In this document: positions 1-11,021 of the stretch, one piece after another
Layout: each line of letters begins with the position of its first letter
How positions within the stretch are numbered: position 1 is the stretch's first letter
Source: Erythroxylum novogranatense
Lineage: Eukaryota > Streptophyta > Magnoliopsida > Malpighiales > Erythroxylaceae
NCBI GenBank assembly: GCA_029891385.1
Contig: CM057230.1
Location: 50,509,414 to 50,573,413, forward strand
Reading direction: 5' to 3'
Length of the DNA: 64,000 nucleotides
Notes under the pieces: generated by a model
Databases searched by the model: none
Seen by the model: only the letters and a program-made list of their open reading frames with translations
What the model was told of the DNA's origin: nothing
Made by a program: the position numbers and the translations under genes

Positions 1-342
1 AAAACACTTTTAGGCCATGTACCGACGATTTTGCCGGTCTGGAAATTTTCTCCGGATAATTCCAGAAAAATTCCCATAAATCCCTAAAAATGTAAAACAC
101 TCTATGGCGCACTCCAAATAATTTTTCAAATCCCATTATCACACCAATTTCACAAAAGATCACAATTAGACACTTAGGCCGGGAAATGTCATGAATGCAT
201 GTATGACTATGTGCCTGAGCAAAACTCACCATTTATAGAGGCTGCATGACATATGTTCATGCCGAGATATAATTTAATACTCCTAACCCGTCCCTGTCCC
301 AATTTGCTAAAATACCCTTCCCATCGGAGATGGGATGTTACA
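1..342 (-). repeat. LTR fragment 'K', terminal 342 bp of a gypsy-type LTR
   Basis: The stretch ends in GGGATGTTACA at 342, so read on the minus strand it starts TGTAACATCCC, a usual beginning for plant gypsy LTRs. The next bases (343 on) read as the interior of a different LTR (I), so this looks like the end of an element inserted into I, with the rest outside the window. The 3' end of solo LTR F (about 56035-56056) finishes in the same ATGTTACA. No coding potential is seen. The family and insertion model are inferred; no TSD can be tested because the other end is missing. Confidence 0.5.
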
Positions 343-2394
343 TTGTAGTTTTCCAATGCATTTGGTTTTTTGGTGAAGATTCAAGGTAAGTTTGATTTTA
401 AGTTTATGGATTTTTGAAAGGGTTTTGGTTCATAAAGCTTAAGAAATGTATGGGTTTAAGAATTTTAGGAATTTTAGTGAATATGTCTTGTGGGTTCTCC
501 AATTTGAATCCCTATTAAATGAAAATTTTGTCTTTAATAAAGGGAATCAAGAGAGGCAAGAGGAGCAAGAGTGGAGGCATTTTGAGCAAAGTTTTAAGCA
601 AGAAAATCAAGGTGGGTGACATTTTTATAATTGAGTTAATAAGCGATTAAAGTTTCTTTCAAATAAATGGAATTAAACAATTTCCAACTACTTTAAAAAT
701 GTGCAATTATTGTTCTTTAAATGCTTGAAGAATGTGCCACATGTTTTTGTATGTGAATTTTGTGAATGAATTATGAATTGATATGGGAATTTGGTAAATG
801 AATTGCGAAATGATGATGGAAATGCATATGAAATATTTCGTGCTAATGAAAAACAAGTTTACGAAATGTTCCATTTAGGCAATCAGTTTTCAAGTCATGA
901 ATAACATGTTATGCGGGTTTGTGGTGGTCTGTTTTGTCTATCAAGTGCACTTTGACTAAAAGGCTTCTCCCGCCTACCCGCTAGTGGCATGGAGCTCCTT
1001 CACGAACTCCCCTAAGTTCATGGCTATGCAAGACTATTAAGCGAGATTACGATAGTACATTCTGTTTACGACTACACAAGACCCTTATGGGAAATGTGTT
1101 AGTACGTTATGTTACGGAACCACCCAAACCATTTTGATGTGATTATGTGTTTATGATATGTTGACAAGATTGATGCATACATGATTTTTTTATTGTGAAT
1201 TTGGTTGAAAATTTAAGAACCATGGGTTTTATGATTCAATGAGAATTTTCTGTGACAATGAACATTTTAAATAGTTTTGCTTGTTATTTATTATAAACTT
1301 GTTACCCACGAGCTTTCAAGCTCACTCCCCTTTCCGTCCCATCTTCAGGTGAAGAGAATGAGATCAAGTAATCAAGAGTCGAGGCATTATTCCGCTTTTG
1401 TAATGTTTTTGGATATTAAGTTAGATTTTGTAAAAACAAGGCTTTAGACGCATTTCAAGAATTATTGGGTTTTGTATTTTTTGTATTTTGGATTTTGATA
1501 TTGATGATGTAATGTGGCTTAAAATGCCATTAAAGCTTTGTAAACTTTTATCTTATGATTTTAATGAAATGTGAATTTGTGTAGGGATGATTATTAAGGT
1601 GAAATGTGAATTTGTGTATGGATAAGGTGGAGTTGAATTATGAATTAATTAAGGATATGGTTAAGTTGGAATTAGGTACACTTGAAGAAGTTATGAAATT
1701 AAGATGATAAATTTTGAATACGAATTGTTATTACATATAAGTGAGATGTATTATGGAAAACAAAGATAGAAATTGTGTTGTGACTTTAGGAGAAAAACTG
1801 TATTAATCTAGGCTAAATTAGACAAAGTTGTCTTCTTGGCAGTTTTAGTTTATCCTCTTAGCTTTCCAACAATATAAAGTATGCAATTTTTGGATATCAT
1901 AGTTGAGAGATATGATCATTATAAGTTGGTAATGTTGTATAGGATGTAATTAAGGACAACTATAGAAAATAATGAGATGTAATTGAATGCGATGAATTAA
2001 ATGAGTTGAGATTTGAGATTTTTATGAGATCAATGTGGTGTTTGAATTGTTAGGAGGTGATATTATACTAGATTTAATTTGAGAAGATTATAAGTTAAAG
2101 TGATGTTAGAATGGATGTAGGAACCATTGGAGAGGCTTTGGAGGGAGTTTTGTATCACACATGTCCATTAGACAGACTTTAGGTCTGTTAAATGGACCTT
2201 CTCAAGCCTGTGAGGATCCCCAATCTTGTCCATGTCTGTTTAACGGACATAAAGATCGTTAACCGAACCTTCTTGAGTCTAGAATGGCCCCTAGCCCATG
2301 TATGTCTGTTAGGCAGACATGTATGTCCATTTAACGAACATACACTATATACTTTCGAAAAATTGCGATTTTGACCCCTCAAGATGGGAAAATT
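343..2394 (+). repeat. Old gypsy LTR 'I', segment 1 (interrupted by A)
   Basis: This is non-coding DNA with the landmarks of the A and B LTRs: a variant of the conserved GTGCAC/TTGAC block with CTTCTCCCG at about 940-985, a GAGCTTTCAAGCTCACTCCCC...CAGGTG block at about 1310-1350, and at 1780-1930 the passage about AAAGTTGTCTTC and AGCTTTCCAACAATAT that recurs in the LTRs of A (8490-8640). It breaks at 2394, where element A begins, and resumes at 37444. The LTR is plus-oriented. Its start lies outside the window or inside K. Confidence 0.65.
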
Positions 2395-3869
2395 TGTTGG
2401 ACCCTGAAATTTTTTCTTTAAGTTAAGCATGATTTAAAATAATTTTGAGGTTTTGATAGATTTAAATTTTGGAGTTATAATTATGTGAAAGTTAGTGGGA
2501 TTTATTGAATGGGTAAGTGGAATTAAAGTGTTAATGTAATAAAGATGTTCAAGAACATTTTTGGGAAATCACTTAAGCATAAAAAAACATAATATTATAA
2601 GGAAGGGTAAGATGGACTTTTTGGGCTTATTAAGGGTAGAAATGGAAAAAGAATGTGTTGTCTTGCTTGTTAGGAAGGGAAAAACGTGAATTGAAGGGAG
2701 AAAAGAGTGAAAAACCAATATAAGGAGAAGAAGGGAGGTTTTGGTGAAAGGAGGAAAGAAGAGAAATCAAGTTTGTTAAGGTACGTTAACTATATTTTCT
2801 TCTTGCTTTATTTAAGAAATGGGTTGTGTTGAGGATTAAGGAGTTAGAGAAAAATAAAAAAGGTTTGTGTATAGAATGAAAGGTTTGTGTTGGAAGAATA
2901 TGGATTAGGAGAACCTAATTGATTTTAGGCTTTCTAAACTAGATATTAGGCTTTCTAACCTAGATAGACTATGGGTAGATTAGATTTGAGTTTAATTTGT
3001 GTTTTTTGAAATTTTGTGATTTTTGAAGTTTATGAAATTTATTGAAATGTTGTTTTGAATGGAACCTTGCTTGTTTTAGGAAACCAAGAGAATCCTACCC
3101 TAGAGTAAGGAGAAAGACAAGCTTGACTTGGATTTTCATAAGCTAATTAGGTGGGTAACATATTTATGGTTATGGTATAATTGGGCAAATTCTTGCCTAT
3201 GTGTGTATGTTGAAATTGATTTGTTTGTAAATGTTGAAAATGCATGATGAAACATGACTATGTTATATCTCAAAAGAGGTCATGACATTTTGTATTAAAT
3301 GAAAAGATGAAAGCATAAAAGTATGAGTATATGAGAAAACAAATATGTGCTTTTGTTTGAGCAAGAGTAAAACCATTTTGCTTGTCACGTGCACGTTGAC
3401 AAGAGCTTTCTCCCGACTGTCCGCTTGTGGCATATGAACTCCGAAATTGAACTCATTCTGTTCATGGGATAAACTTTGGTTTCTCCTTTCTGTTCCTATA
3501 GAACCCTTGAACCATTTGTTGTGCATTGCATCTTTAATTTGTCATGTATGATGCATTTGAGTGTTATGTACTATGAGTGTTAAACTAAATTGATGAATGC
3601 TTGAATTATTGAATATATGCATAGATATATACATATGCTTAAATTTGTGGTCAATTGCCAATGGATATAAAAATGTTAGTCAATGGGCTGTGTAGCTCAC
3701 CCTATTATTCCCTCCTCAGGTGCAGAATGAGAAAGTTAACAATCTTTGCAAGGCATCGGAAACTCCAAGATATTAGAAGTTTTTGTAACTAAATTAGTTC
3801 GATCACTTTTGGATAGCTTCATAAGCATGTTAATCATTTAGCATCCTATATATGTTGTATTTTGTGTTA

Positions 3870-3983
3870 TGTTGGACCCCGATCTTTTTCCGTTCTTTTG
3901 CATTAAGAATTCGCTTCTCTTTGTTATTCGTTTCCGCTTTTCGTTTTCCAGTTGGGGTCCAGTCCCGAGATCGGGTCCCAACA
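3870..3983 (+). mobile_element. 114-bp miniature LTR with perfect TSD
   Basis: The segment starts TGTTGGACCCCGATC and ends CGAGATCGGGTCCCAACA. It is flanked by TGTTA at 3865-3869 and 3984-3988, while the 3' LTR of A has a single TGTTA followed by AGCC (26756-26764). It is therefore an independent insertion. Its two ends match the two ends of the neighbouring 4.3-kb LTR read on the minus strand, so it is probably a drastically internally deleted solo LTR of that family inserted in the opposite orientation. A deliberate small non-autonomous unit is the alternative. Confidence 0.75.
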
Positions 3984-4010
3984 TGTTAAGCCTGTTGGGA
4001 CCCGATCTCG
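3966..4010. repeat. Perfect palindrome, 18-bp arms and 9-bp loop
   Basis: The left arm 3966-3983 (CGAGATCGGGTCCCAACA) is exactly complementary to the right arm 3993-4010, with the loop TGTTAAGCC between. The arms are the abutting ends of two same-family LTRs in opposite orientation, and the loop is the TSD plus four bases of host LTR. It could extrude as a hairpin. Confidence 0.92.
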
Positions 4011-7000
4011 TACGAAGGTCGAACCCGGAAGTGGGCCGAACCGAAAACGGAAGAATCAAAATCGAAATCGAAATCAAAATCGAAGCAAATAAAGTCCGAC
4101 ATCCGGTAACGAAAATTTTTGAAAATCCTCGTTGCGTTGGAACCCTAAGACTAAAGCAAACCTGAAAAATCGGTATATATTACTCAAAACCGGTATAAAT
4201 CCGAAACCGGTATAGTTTTTTTTTCATCTTTATCAACCTTATACAATCAAAACAGTATAATTTCCCTATTCGGAAATTCATCCTCATGCAAATCTCAAAT
4301 CATCTTATACATACATACATGCCCCAAAATTTTATCCATAAACCAAATTCTTATCTCATTTATAACAAAACCTATTCTAATTCTTACTTTGCCATAACCC
4401 GATTTTATCAAAAATCGGGCAGCATAACGACTGTATTTTATACAACCCAAAAATCTACAAAAGATTTTACATACTTTTGTAATGTCCAAACACAAGTCAA
4501 AATCATCGGACCTCCCGTCCGGAATCCGAAACACCAGCAAACGCAAATCTATACCTAAACCACTTCATAATTCTCCATCCATCAATCCCAATCATAATTT
4601 AATACCATCATATTTCATATACAATTTATAATCCATGATCAAAATCAAATCCCATTCCTAAACAAACTCATACATCCATAATTCATAACTCAATCAAATC
4701 CCATTCCTAAACAAACTCATACATCCATAATTCATAACTCAATCCGAACACGATCAAAACATATTCAATACACATTCACTATTTATATACAAATCCATTC
4801 ATATTCACCTCAATACAATGTACAATTCCATAATTTACTTACATATTCCGATTTCATAATCATACACAAACTCAAATCCATACTCAATTTCAGCATTTAT
4901 TTACATTCCGAAATGAACACTTCTAACTTTAATGGCTTTCTAAGCCATATACAACTTCAATACTAAACTCAAACTTTACACATAAAACAAAAGCATACAA
5001 AAATAGAACTAACATCTTGATCGTCTTCCATCTGATCTCCTGATCGAATACCTGGAGATGGGGATGAAAGGGGGGGTGAGCTTTCGCTCCGTGGATAACA
5101 TATTTATATTCGAAAATAAGCGAAAATCATTTCTTAAAATGTTTTTCATTTATAAGCATTTCACAGCAGTAAACTTTTCAAAACTTAGTTCTCAAGCCTT
5201 TCAAAACACTCAAAAACATTCTTAATCATTTTCCAAAATTCTCATGATTTCAAAACTCATTTCTCAAAAATCACAATTGTTCTCACAAATCATGCACAAT
5301 TTCGAAAACATGAATGCATCACAAACATAAACAAAACAAAACACATAACACATCAAATGGTTTGGGTCGGTCCTAACAGAACGTACTGCACATTCCCGCA
5401 TAGAGGTTCTGTGCAGCCGTGAACGGAGGGGAGTCCGAAATCGGAGCTCCTATGCCACTAGCGGGCAGCCGGGAGAAGGCTATCAAAGGGAGACTACTGC
5501 ACTGACTCTTATGGAGGGGACCTAACCAAACCCACATAATACACATATTCATACTTATAAAATCAGATTGCCCGAAGGCACATTTCGAAAAATTCAATTT
5601 TTCATGTGGTGTCTTACTAGACACGGTAACAATCACAATTTGACAAATCACATCAATTCACATCACACATTTTTAATCATTCAAGAATGCAACAATCATA
5701 CGAAGGATTAAAACATTCAAACATAATGAATTTAACAATACTTTCCACTTAATCAAAACCTTCGAAATCAAAGAATGTAACAACTTTCAATTTTTATCAA
5801 AACAGTCATAAACAACAAATTTCAGATTTTTTCTCACTTTCTCACAATCATTTTAGAATAATACTTTCATCATTCGGAAATCATAATTTTGAACATAAAT
5901 TATAATTTTTCAAGCATTTATATAAACAATAATTTATCAAAAATCTAATTTTTGCTTTCTTTATTTTTCGAAAACTCATTTATAGCTTATAAATCAAAAT
6001 ATAAATATGATACCCACCTCGAATCCATGCTTGAATCTTGCCCTAATCATCAATTTCTCCAATCCTTCCTTCTCTCTTCCAAATTAAATTTTCCTAAACC
6101 ACAAATACCCAATTTCAACATCATAAAAATCATAATCCTCAAAATTCACTTAGGAATTCACCAATTGATCATATTTCCAAGCTATCTAATTCAACAATTT
6201 CGAAAATCCCTAATTTACAAAATTGGGCATAACCCTAATTCATAAAATTCAAAATTAACCATCAATCATAGCATAATCACTAAAAATAACCTTATAAATC
6301 TCAAATCCATAACAATATCAAGCTATCTAAACCAAGACTTCATCAAAAAAATTCAAAATCAAAACTTTCTCTCTCTTACCTTTTTCTCCTCCATTTTCTA
6401 ATTTATCAAGCTCCAAAGGAAGCCATCTTCTTCTTGCTTCCTTCCCCTTTGAAAAGCATCAAAATCCTCTAGGAAACCCCAAAAATATCGAACCCATATG
6501 CAGCTGTCTTCTTCGTCTCCTTTGCCATCTCCACCGAATGCTTCTCACCTTCTCTTCTCTCTTCTTCATCGTTTCTTTTTTTTTTATTTTGTGCAAGTGT
6601 CGTGCTTCCCCTTTTATAAAAACGACAGCACCCTTCAATCCCTTGCCATGTCATTAAATGATGGCAAAAATACCAATAAGCCCCTCCATCAAAGCCTACA
6701 TTCTTACCCATTTAAGTGATGTTCCAAATCCGCCCCTGCACATTTCATTTTAAAAACAGCCATCTTTCTTCCTAATTTTTAGTGGCCAAACGAAATAATT
6801 TGGTAACACTTCCTTCTAAAGAAATATTCCTCTATGTCTTACGTTTCCAACGCCACCAAAAACGTTCAATTCGGATCAGAAATGAAGGAGTTATGGACAA
6901 AATACTATCAAACCATCACAAAACCGAGACTGAATTCAAAACCTAACTTCAATTCAGAAATTGAATATCTTAGGGGCTAAATTGAACTTTGATCCCTTCA

Positions 7001-8323
7001 CATGATTTGTAGCCCCATATCTCAATTTTATTTTTCCTCAAGAGTCAACTCAATCGGATCTCTACAGCTCCCGAATTTTGCAAAAATACCGAACCATGTT
7101 TAGAAAATTATCTATCTCATAACCTTTAACCAATCCTCCACTTAGGTTCAATCAATTCTCTTTCCATTTAATATCCTAAAATTCATAATTTTCCATTAAA
7201 AAGTAGCTAAAAGTCTTAGGATTCTAATGCTTCAAAAATTGAATCAATCGGATGTCGGACGAAGGAATTATGAGCAAAAGATTGAAAACGGGTCGGATAA
7301 AAAACCAAAGAACAGAACTTCAATTATACATATATAATCGAATTTTTCAAAAATCGTAACTCTAGATCCCAAACTCAGAATTTGACAAATTTGGTGTTAA
7401 TAGAAAGATCAAAGGAAGCTCTACAACTTTCCTGAAGAACAGAAAAATTAATTTGTCCTCTAAGGGAGTCAAAAATCCACTTAAAGTTTATGTCCTTATC
7501 AATTCTTCCTAAGCAACCTCCAATTTTCAGTCGATCATAACTCCTAGCCCCGATATCGAAAAAATTGCATACTTTACATCAATGGAAAGATAAAAATATC
7601 ATCTAAAACTTTCATGTATACCACTTACTCCAATTCAGACTAAATTTATACGACGAGTGGCTTCAAAACCTAGTACACGCAAACTTTCCCTTAAGATCAC
7701 TTTCCAAAAACAAGTGAAATAACCTTATCTTCGAAAAATCATAACTCTCAATCCTGACATCGAAAAATGGCATACTTTATGTCGACAGAAAGCTTTCAAC
7801 AAACAATACAAGTCTCAAGGAGATCATTTTCTCAAATTTGGCCTAAATCAAAAGTCAACTCTCATCCTCAAAAAGTCAAACTTTCCTTAATTCTACAATT
7901 TTCACATTTTTTCTCCCGATATCGAAAAATTTCATTCTTTATAGCGACAGAAAGCTTTCAACAAAAGCTACAATTTTCATGAAGAGCATTTTCTTAAATT
8001 CTAACAAAATCAAAAAGTCATCTCTCTACTTCAAAAAGTCAAACTATCTAAATTCTCCAAAATTTAACACTTTCACTAAATCGTTGTTTTTTTTGCTTTT
8101 CAATTCCATTCAAAACAATTTATTCAATTCCAATTCCATATAACTCAGAACACCATTTTAGGCTATTATGAATCATAACCATCACTAACAAAGGTTTACA
8201 CACATTTTTCCTATCGTAATCTCATAAAACCATCCACATTCTCACAAGACTAATTCACCACTAATTTCTCTTTTCGTGTCAAATTTTTAACTCACAAATC
8301 TAAAACAAGTTCGGGGTCCAACA
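3993..8323 (-). mobile_element. 4.3-kb gypsy LTR (probably solo) inside A's 5' LTR
   Basis: The segment begins TGTTGGGACCCGATCTCG and ends TTCGGGGTCCAACA, flanked by AAGCC (3988-3992) and AAACC (8324-8328), a TSD with one transition. Orientation is minus because the LTR landmark seen at 1310-1350 occurs here reversed (about 5040-5095, GGTGAGCTTTCG), as does the CTTCTCCCG...GGCAT block (about 5450-5485). No gag, pol, PBS or PPT is visible, so a solo LTR is the simplest reading. The minus-strand end (about 7540-8060) holds three diverged copies of a block around CGATATCGAAAAAT. Open frames inside (for example 5952-6245 and 6498-6719) resemble no known protein. Confidence 0.78.
4646..4743. repeat. 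Perfect 49-bp tandem duplication
   Basis: The unit 4646-4694 is repeated without mismatch at 4695-4743, within the 4.3-kb LTR. The absence of differences points to a recent slippage event or gene conversion. Confidence 0.93.
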
Positions 8324-8759
8324 AAACCTTTGTTTATAATGTTAATATGTAATTAAAGTTATGTATAAGCTTCTGGTGATTTGGCAAATGAGTTTAGAAC
8401 TGATAAGTTACCCAGGTGGATGTTCAGGTTTCTTTTGTAGTTGTACATTTCATAAGATACGTCTTTCATGGGTGTATAAATTGTATGTTGACTTTAGGGG
8501 AAAGATTGGACTAATTTACATTAAATTAGCCAAAGTTGTCTTCTGGAAAGTTGTAGCTTATCTTTCTAGCTTTCCAACGGTATGTAGTATGAAATTTTTG
8601 GACATTAGAGTCGAAAGTTATGGTCCTTATAAGTAGAGATTCTCGGGAGTATAGTTTGTATCATTTGATGATGTCATATTGTCTAATGATGATGTCATAT
8701 CGTCTGGTGATAATGTATCGTCTGGTGACGTCATATTGTCTGGTGACGACGTCATATCG

Positions 8760-10745
8760 TCTGGTGCATTGTTCATCTAATCCTGTCGTCTGATCCGATT
8801 TTTGATCCTATAGATGATCAAATTTGTCTTTAAGGTCTTCATAAAAGTTGTAGATCTTGAAATCTTCTTTCGAACCATCTAAAGAACACCTTAATCCGAT
8901 ATCTTTAGGAAAAGTTATGACCATTTTTCCAATTCTTCTAACCCTTCATCTAGGTTCATCTAATCCTATTGTCTGATCCCATTTTTGGCCCTATACAAGA
9001 TTGAATTTGTCTTTGAGGTCCGTATGATTGTTGTAGATCTTGAAATTCTCTTTCAAACCATCTAAAAAACACCTTAATATGAGTTTGTTAGAGAAAGTTA
9101 TGACAATTTTCCCAATTTATTTGACCCTTCATCTGGTTTCATTTGATCCTATTGTCTGGTCCCATTTTTTACCCTAGAGATGATCAAATTTGTCTTCAAG
9201 TCTTCATAAAGTTGTAGCTATTGAAATTCTCTTTTGAACCATCTAAAGAACACCTTAATCCAACATATTTAATGAAAGTTATGATATTTTTTCCAATTCA
9301 TTTGACCTTTTGTCTGGTTTCATTTGATGCTATCGTCTGGTCCCATCTTTGAACTTGTAAATGATCGAATTTGTCTTAAAGGTCTTCATAAAAGTTGTAG
9401 ATATTGAAAATTTCTTTTAAACCATCCAAAATACACCTTAATTTGACATCTCTAGAAAAATTATGACAATTTTCCCAATTTGTCTGACCCTTCATCTGGT
9501 TTCATCTGATCTTATTGTCTAGTCCCATTTGTGGCCCGATAGATGATCGAATTTGTCTTCAAAATCTTCATGAAAGTTGTAGATCTTGAAATTCTCTTTC
9601 GAACCATCTAAAGGACACTTTAATCTGACATCTCTAGAGAAAGTTATGATAATTTTCCCAATTCATCTGACCCTTCGTTTGGTTTCATCTGATCCTATCT
9701 CAGGAGTATAGTTTGTATCGTCTAATGATATCATATCACCTGGTGATTGTGCCATATCATCTAGTGATAATGTATCATCTGATGACGTCATAACATCTCG
9801 TTTGATGATGTCATATCATCTAGTGATGATGTCATATCTTTTGGTGTATTATTCATCTGATCCTATTAGTTGGTCCCATTTTTGACCCTGTATATGATCG
9901 AATTTGTCTTCAAGGTCTTCTTAAAAGTTGTAGATCTTTGAAGTCCTCTTTCTAACCATACAAAGAACACCTTAATCTGACATGTCAAGGGAAAGTTATG
10001 ACCATTTTTCCAATTCATTTGACTCTTTGTTTGGGTTCATTTAATCCTATCATCTAGTCCGATTTTTGACCCTGTATATGATGGAATGTGTTTTGAGGTC
10101 TTCATAAACATTGTATATCTTGAAATTCTCTTTTAAACCATCTAAAGAACACCTTAAAATGAGTTCTCTAGGGAAAGTTATGATAATTTTTCCAATTCAT
10201 CTGACCCTTCGTCTGGTTTCATCTAATCCTATTGTCTGGTCCCATTTTTGACCCTATAGATGATAGAATTTGTCTTTAATGTCTTCATAAAAGTTGTATA
10301 TATGGAAAGTTTCTTTCGAACCATCTAAAGAACACCTTAAGCTAACACCTCTAGGGAAAGTTATGACAACTTTCCCAATTCGTTTGACCCTTTGTCTGGT
10401 TTCATCTGATCCTATTGTCTAGTCCCATTTTTGACCTTGTAGATGATCGAATTTGTCATCAAAGTCTCATGAAAGTTGTAGATCTTGAAATTTTCTTTGA
10501 AAAAATTGAAAGAACACCTTAATCTGACATTTTTAGGGAAATTTATGGCAATTTTCCCAATTCATCTGACCCTTTGTCTGGTTTCATCTAATCCTATAGT
10601 ATGGTCCCATTTTTGACCTTGTGGATGATAGAATCTATGTTTAAGGTCTTCATGAAGGTTGTAGATATTGAAGTCTTATTTTGAATCGTCTAAAGAACAC
10701 CTTAATATGATTTCTATAGAGAAAGTTATGCTAATTGTCCCAAAC
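8760..10745 (+). repeat. About 182-bp tandem array in 5' LTR of A, ten units
   Basis: A landmark around GATGATCGAATTTGTCTTC recurs near 8813, 8994, 9176, 9358, 9540, 9890, 10074, 10256, 10438 and 10620, a spacing of about 182 bases. The one wider step (9540 to 9890) contains a second copy of the GAGTATAGTTTGTATCGTCT region otherwise found at 8645-8765, so a block of about 1 kb was duplicated. Each unit also carries GTTGTAGATCTTGAAATTCT and AAAGTTATGACAATTTTCCC. The array is shared with the 3' LTR, so it predates insertion of A. Confidence 0.9.
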
Positions 10746-10828
10746 CAAGTTCAATATAGTTGAGGACAAGTATTGTTTCTGTTTAATGACTCTGAATGAT
10801 GGGCTTCGAAAGTGGGGTCTAGCATTGT

Positions 10829-10840
10829 TTGGTATTAGAG
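10829..10840 (+). other. Element A primer-binding site, degenerate
   Basis: TGGTATTAGAGC lies five bases after the LTR end. It differs by one C-to-T change from TGGTATCAGAGC, the complement of the initiator tRNA-Met 3' end used by most plant LTR elements. The same site is intact in B (16609) and J (38927). Confidence 0.8.
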
Positions 10841-11021
10841 CTTAGGTTTTTCCTAGGTTTAGAATGCATAATAGGATGAATTGTTATGTTATGTGATTAC
10901 TTGTTGCATTGTGAATTGATTGAATTGCATTAAGTGGCATGCATGTCATGCATACATGTAGGGATTAGGATCTTAAAATGAAATGTAAGCTACTAGTTAG
11001 TGTTTACATTGAAGGAGTAAG

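Larger units (their letters stand above)
2395..10824 (+). repeat. Element A 5' LTR (with two nested LTRs)
   Basis: The LTR starts TGTTGGACCC and ends GGGGTCTAGCA. Segments 2395-3869, 3989-3992 and 8329-10824 align with the 3' LTR; 3870-3988 and 3993-8328 are insertions with their TSDs. It carries a G-box CACGTG at 3386-3391, a CAAGGCATCGGAAACTCCAA block at about 3750 that also occurs in the LTRs of B and G, and a 182-bp tandem array in its last 2 kb. Small open frames inside are chance; none matches a protein. Confidence 0.85.

Noticed and set aside
6469..6719. Overlapping frames on both strands within the 4.3-kb LTR
   Set aside because: A CT-rich tract leaves both strands open; there is no family resemblance and it lies inside an LTR.
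3870..8323. One single 4.45-kb insertion with TGTTGG...CCAACA ends
   Set aside because: No outer TSD fits (TGTTA on the left, AAACC on the right), while two inner TSD pairs explain the junctions as two separate insertions.
8760..10745. Independent centromeric satellite array
   Set aside because: The array begins and ends within both LTRs of A and has only nine or ten units. It is part of the element, although the family could be related to satellites elsewhere.
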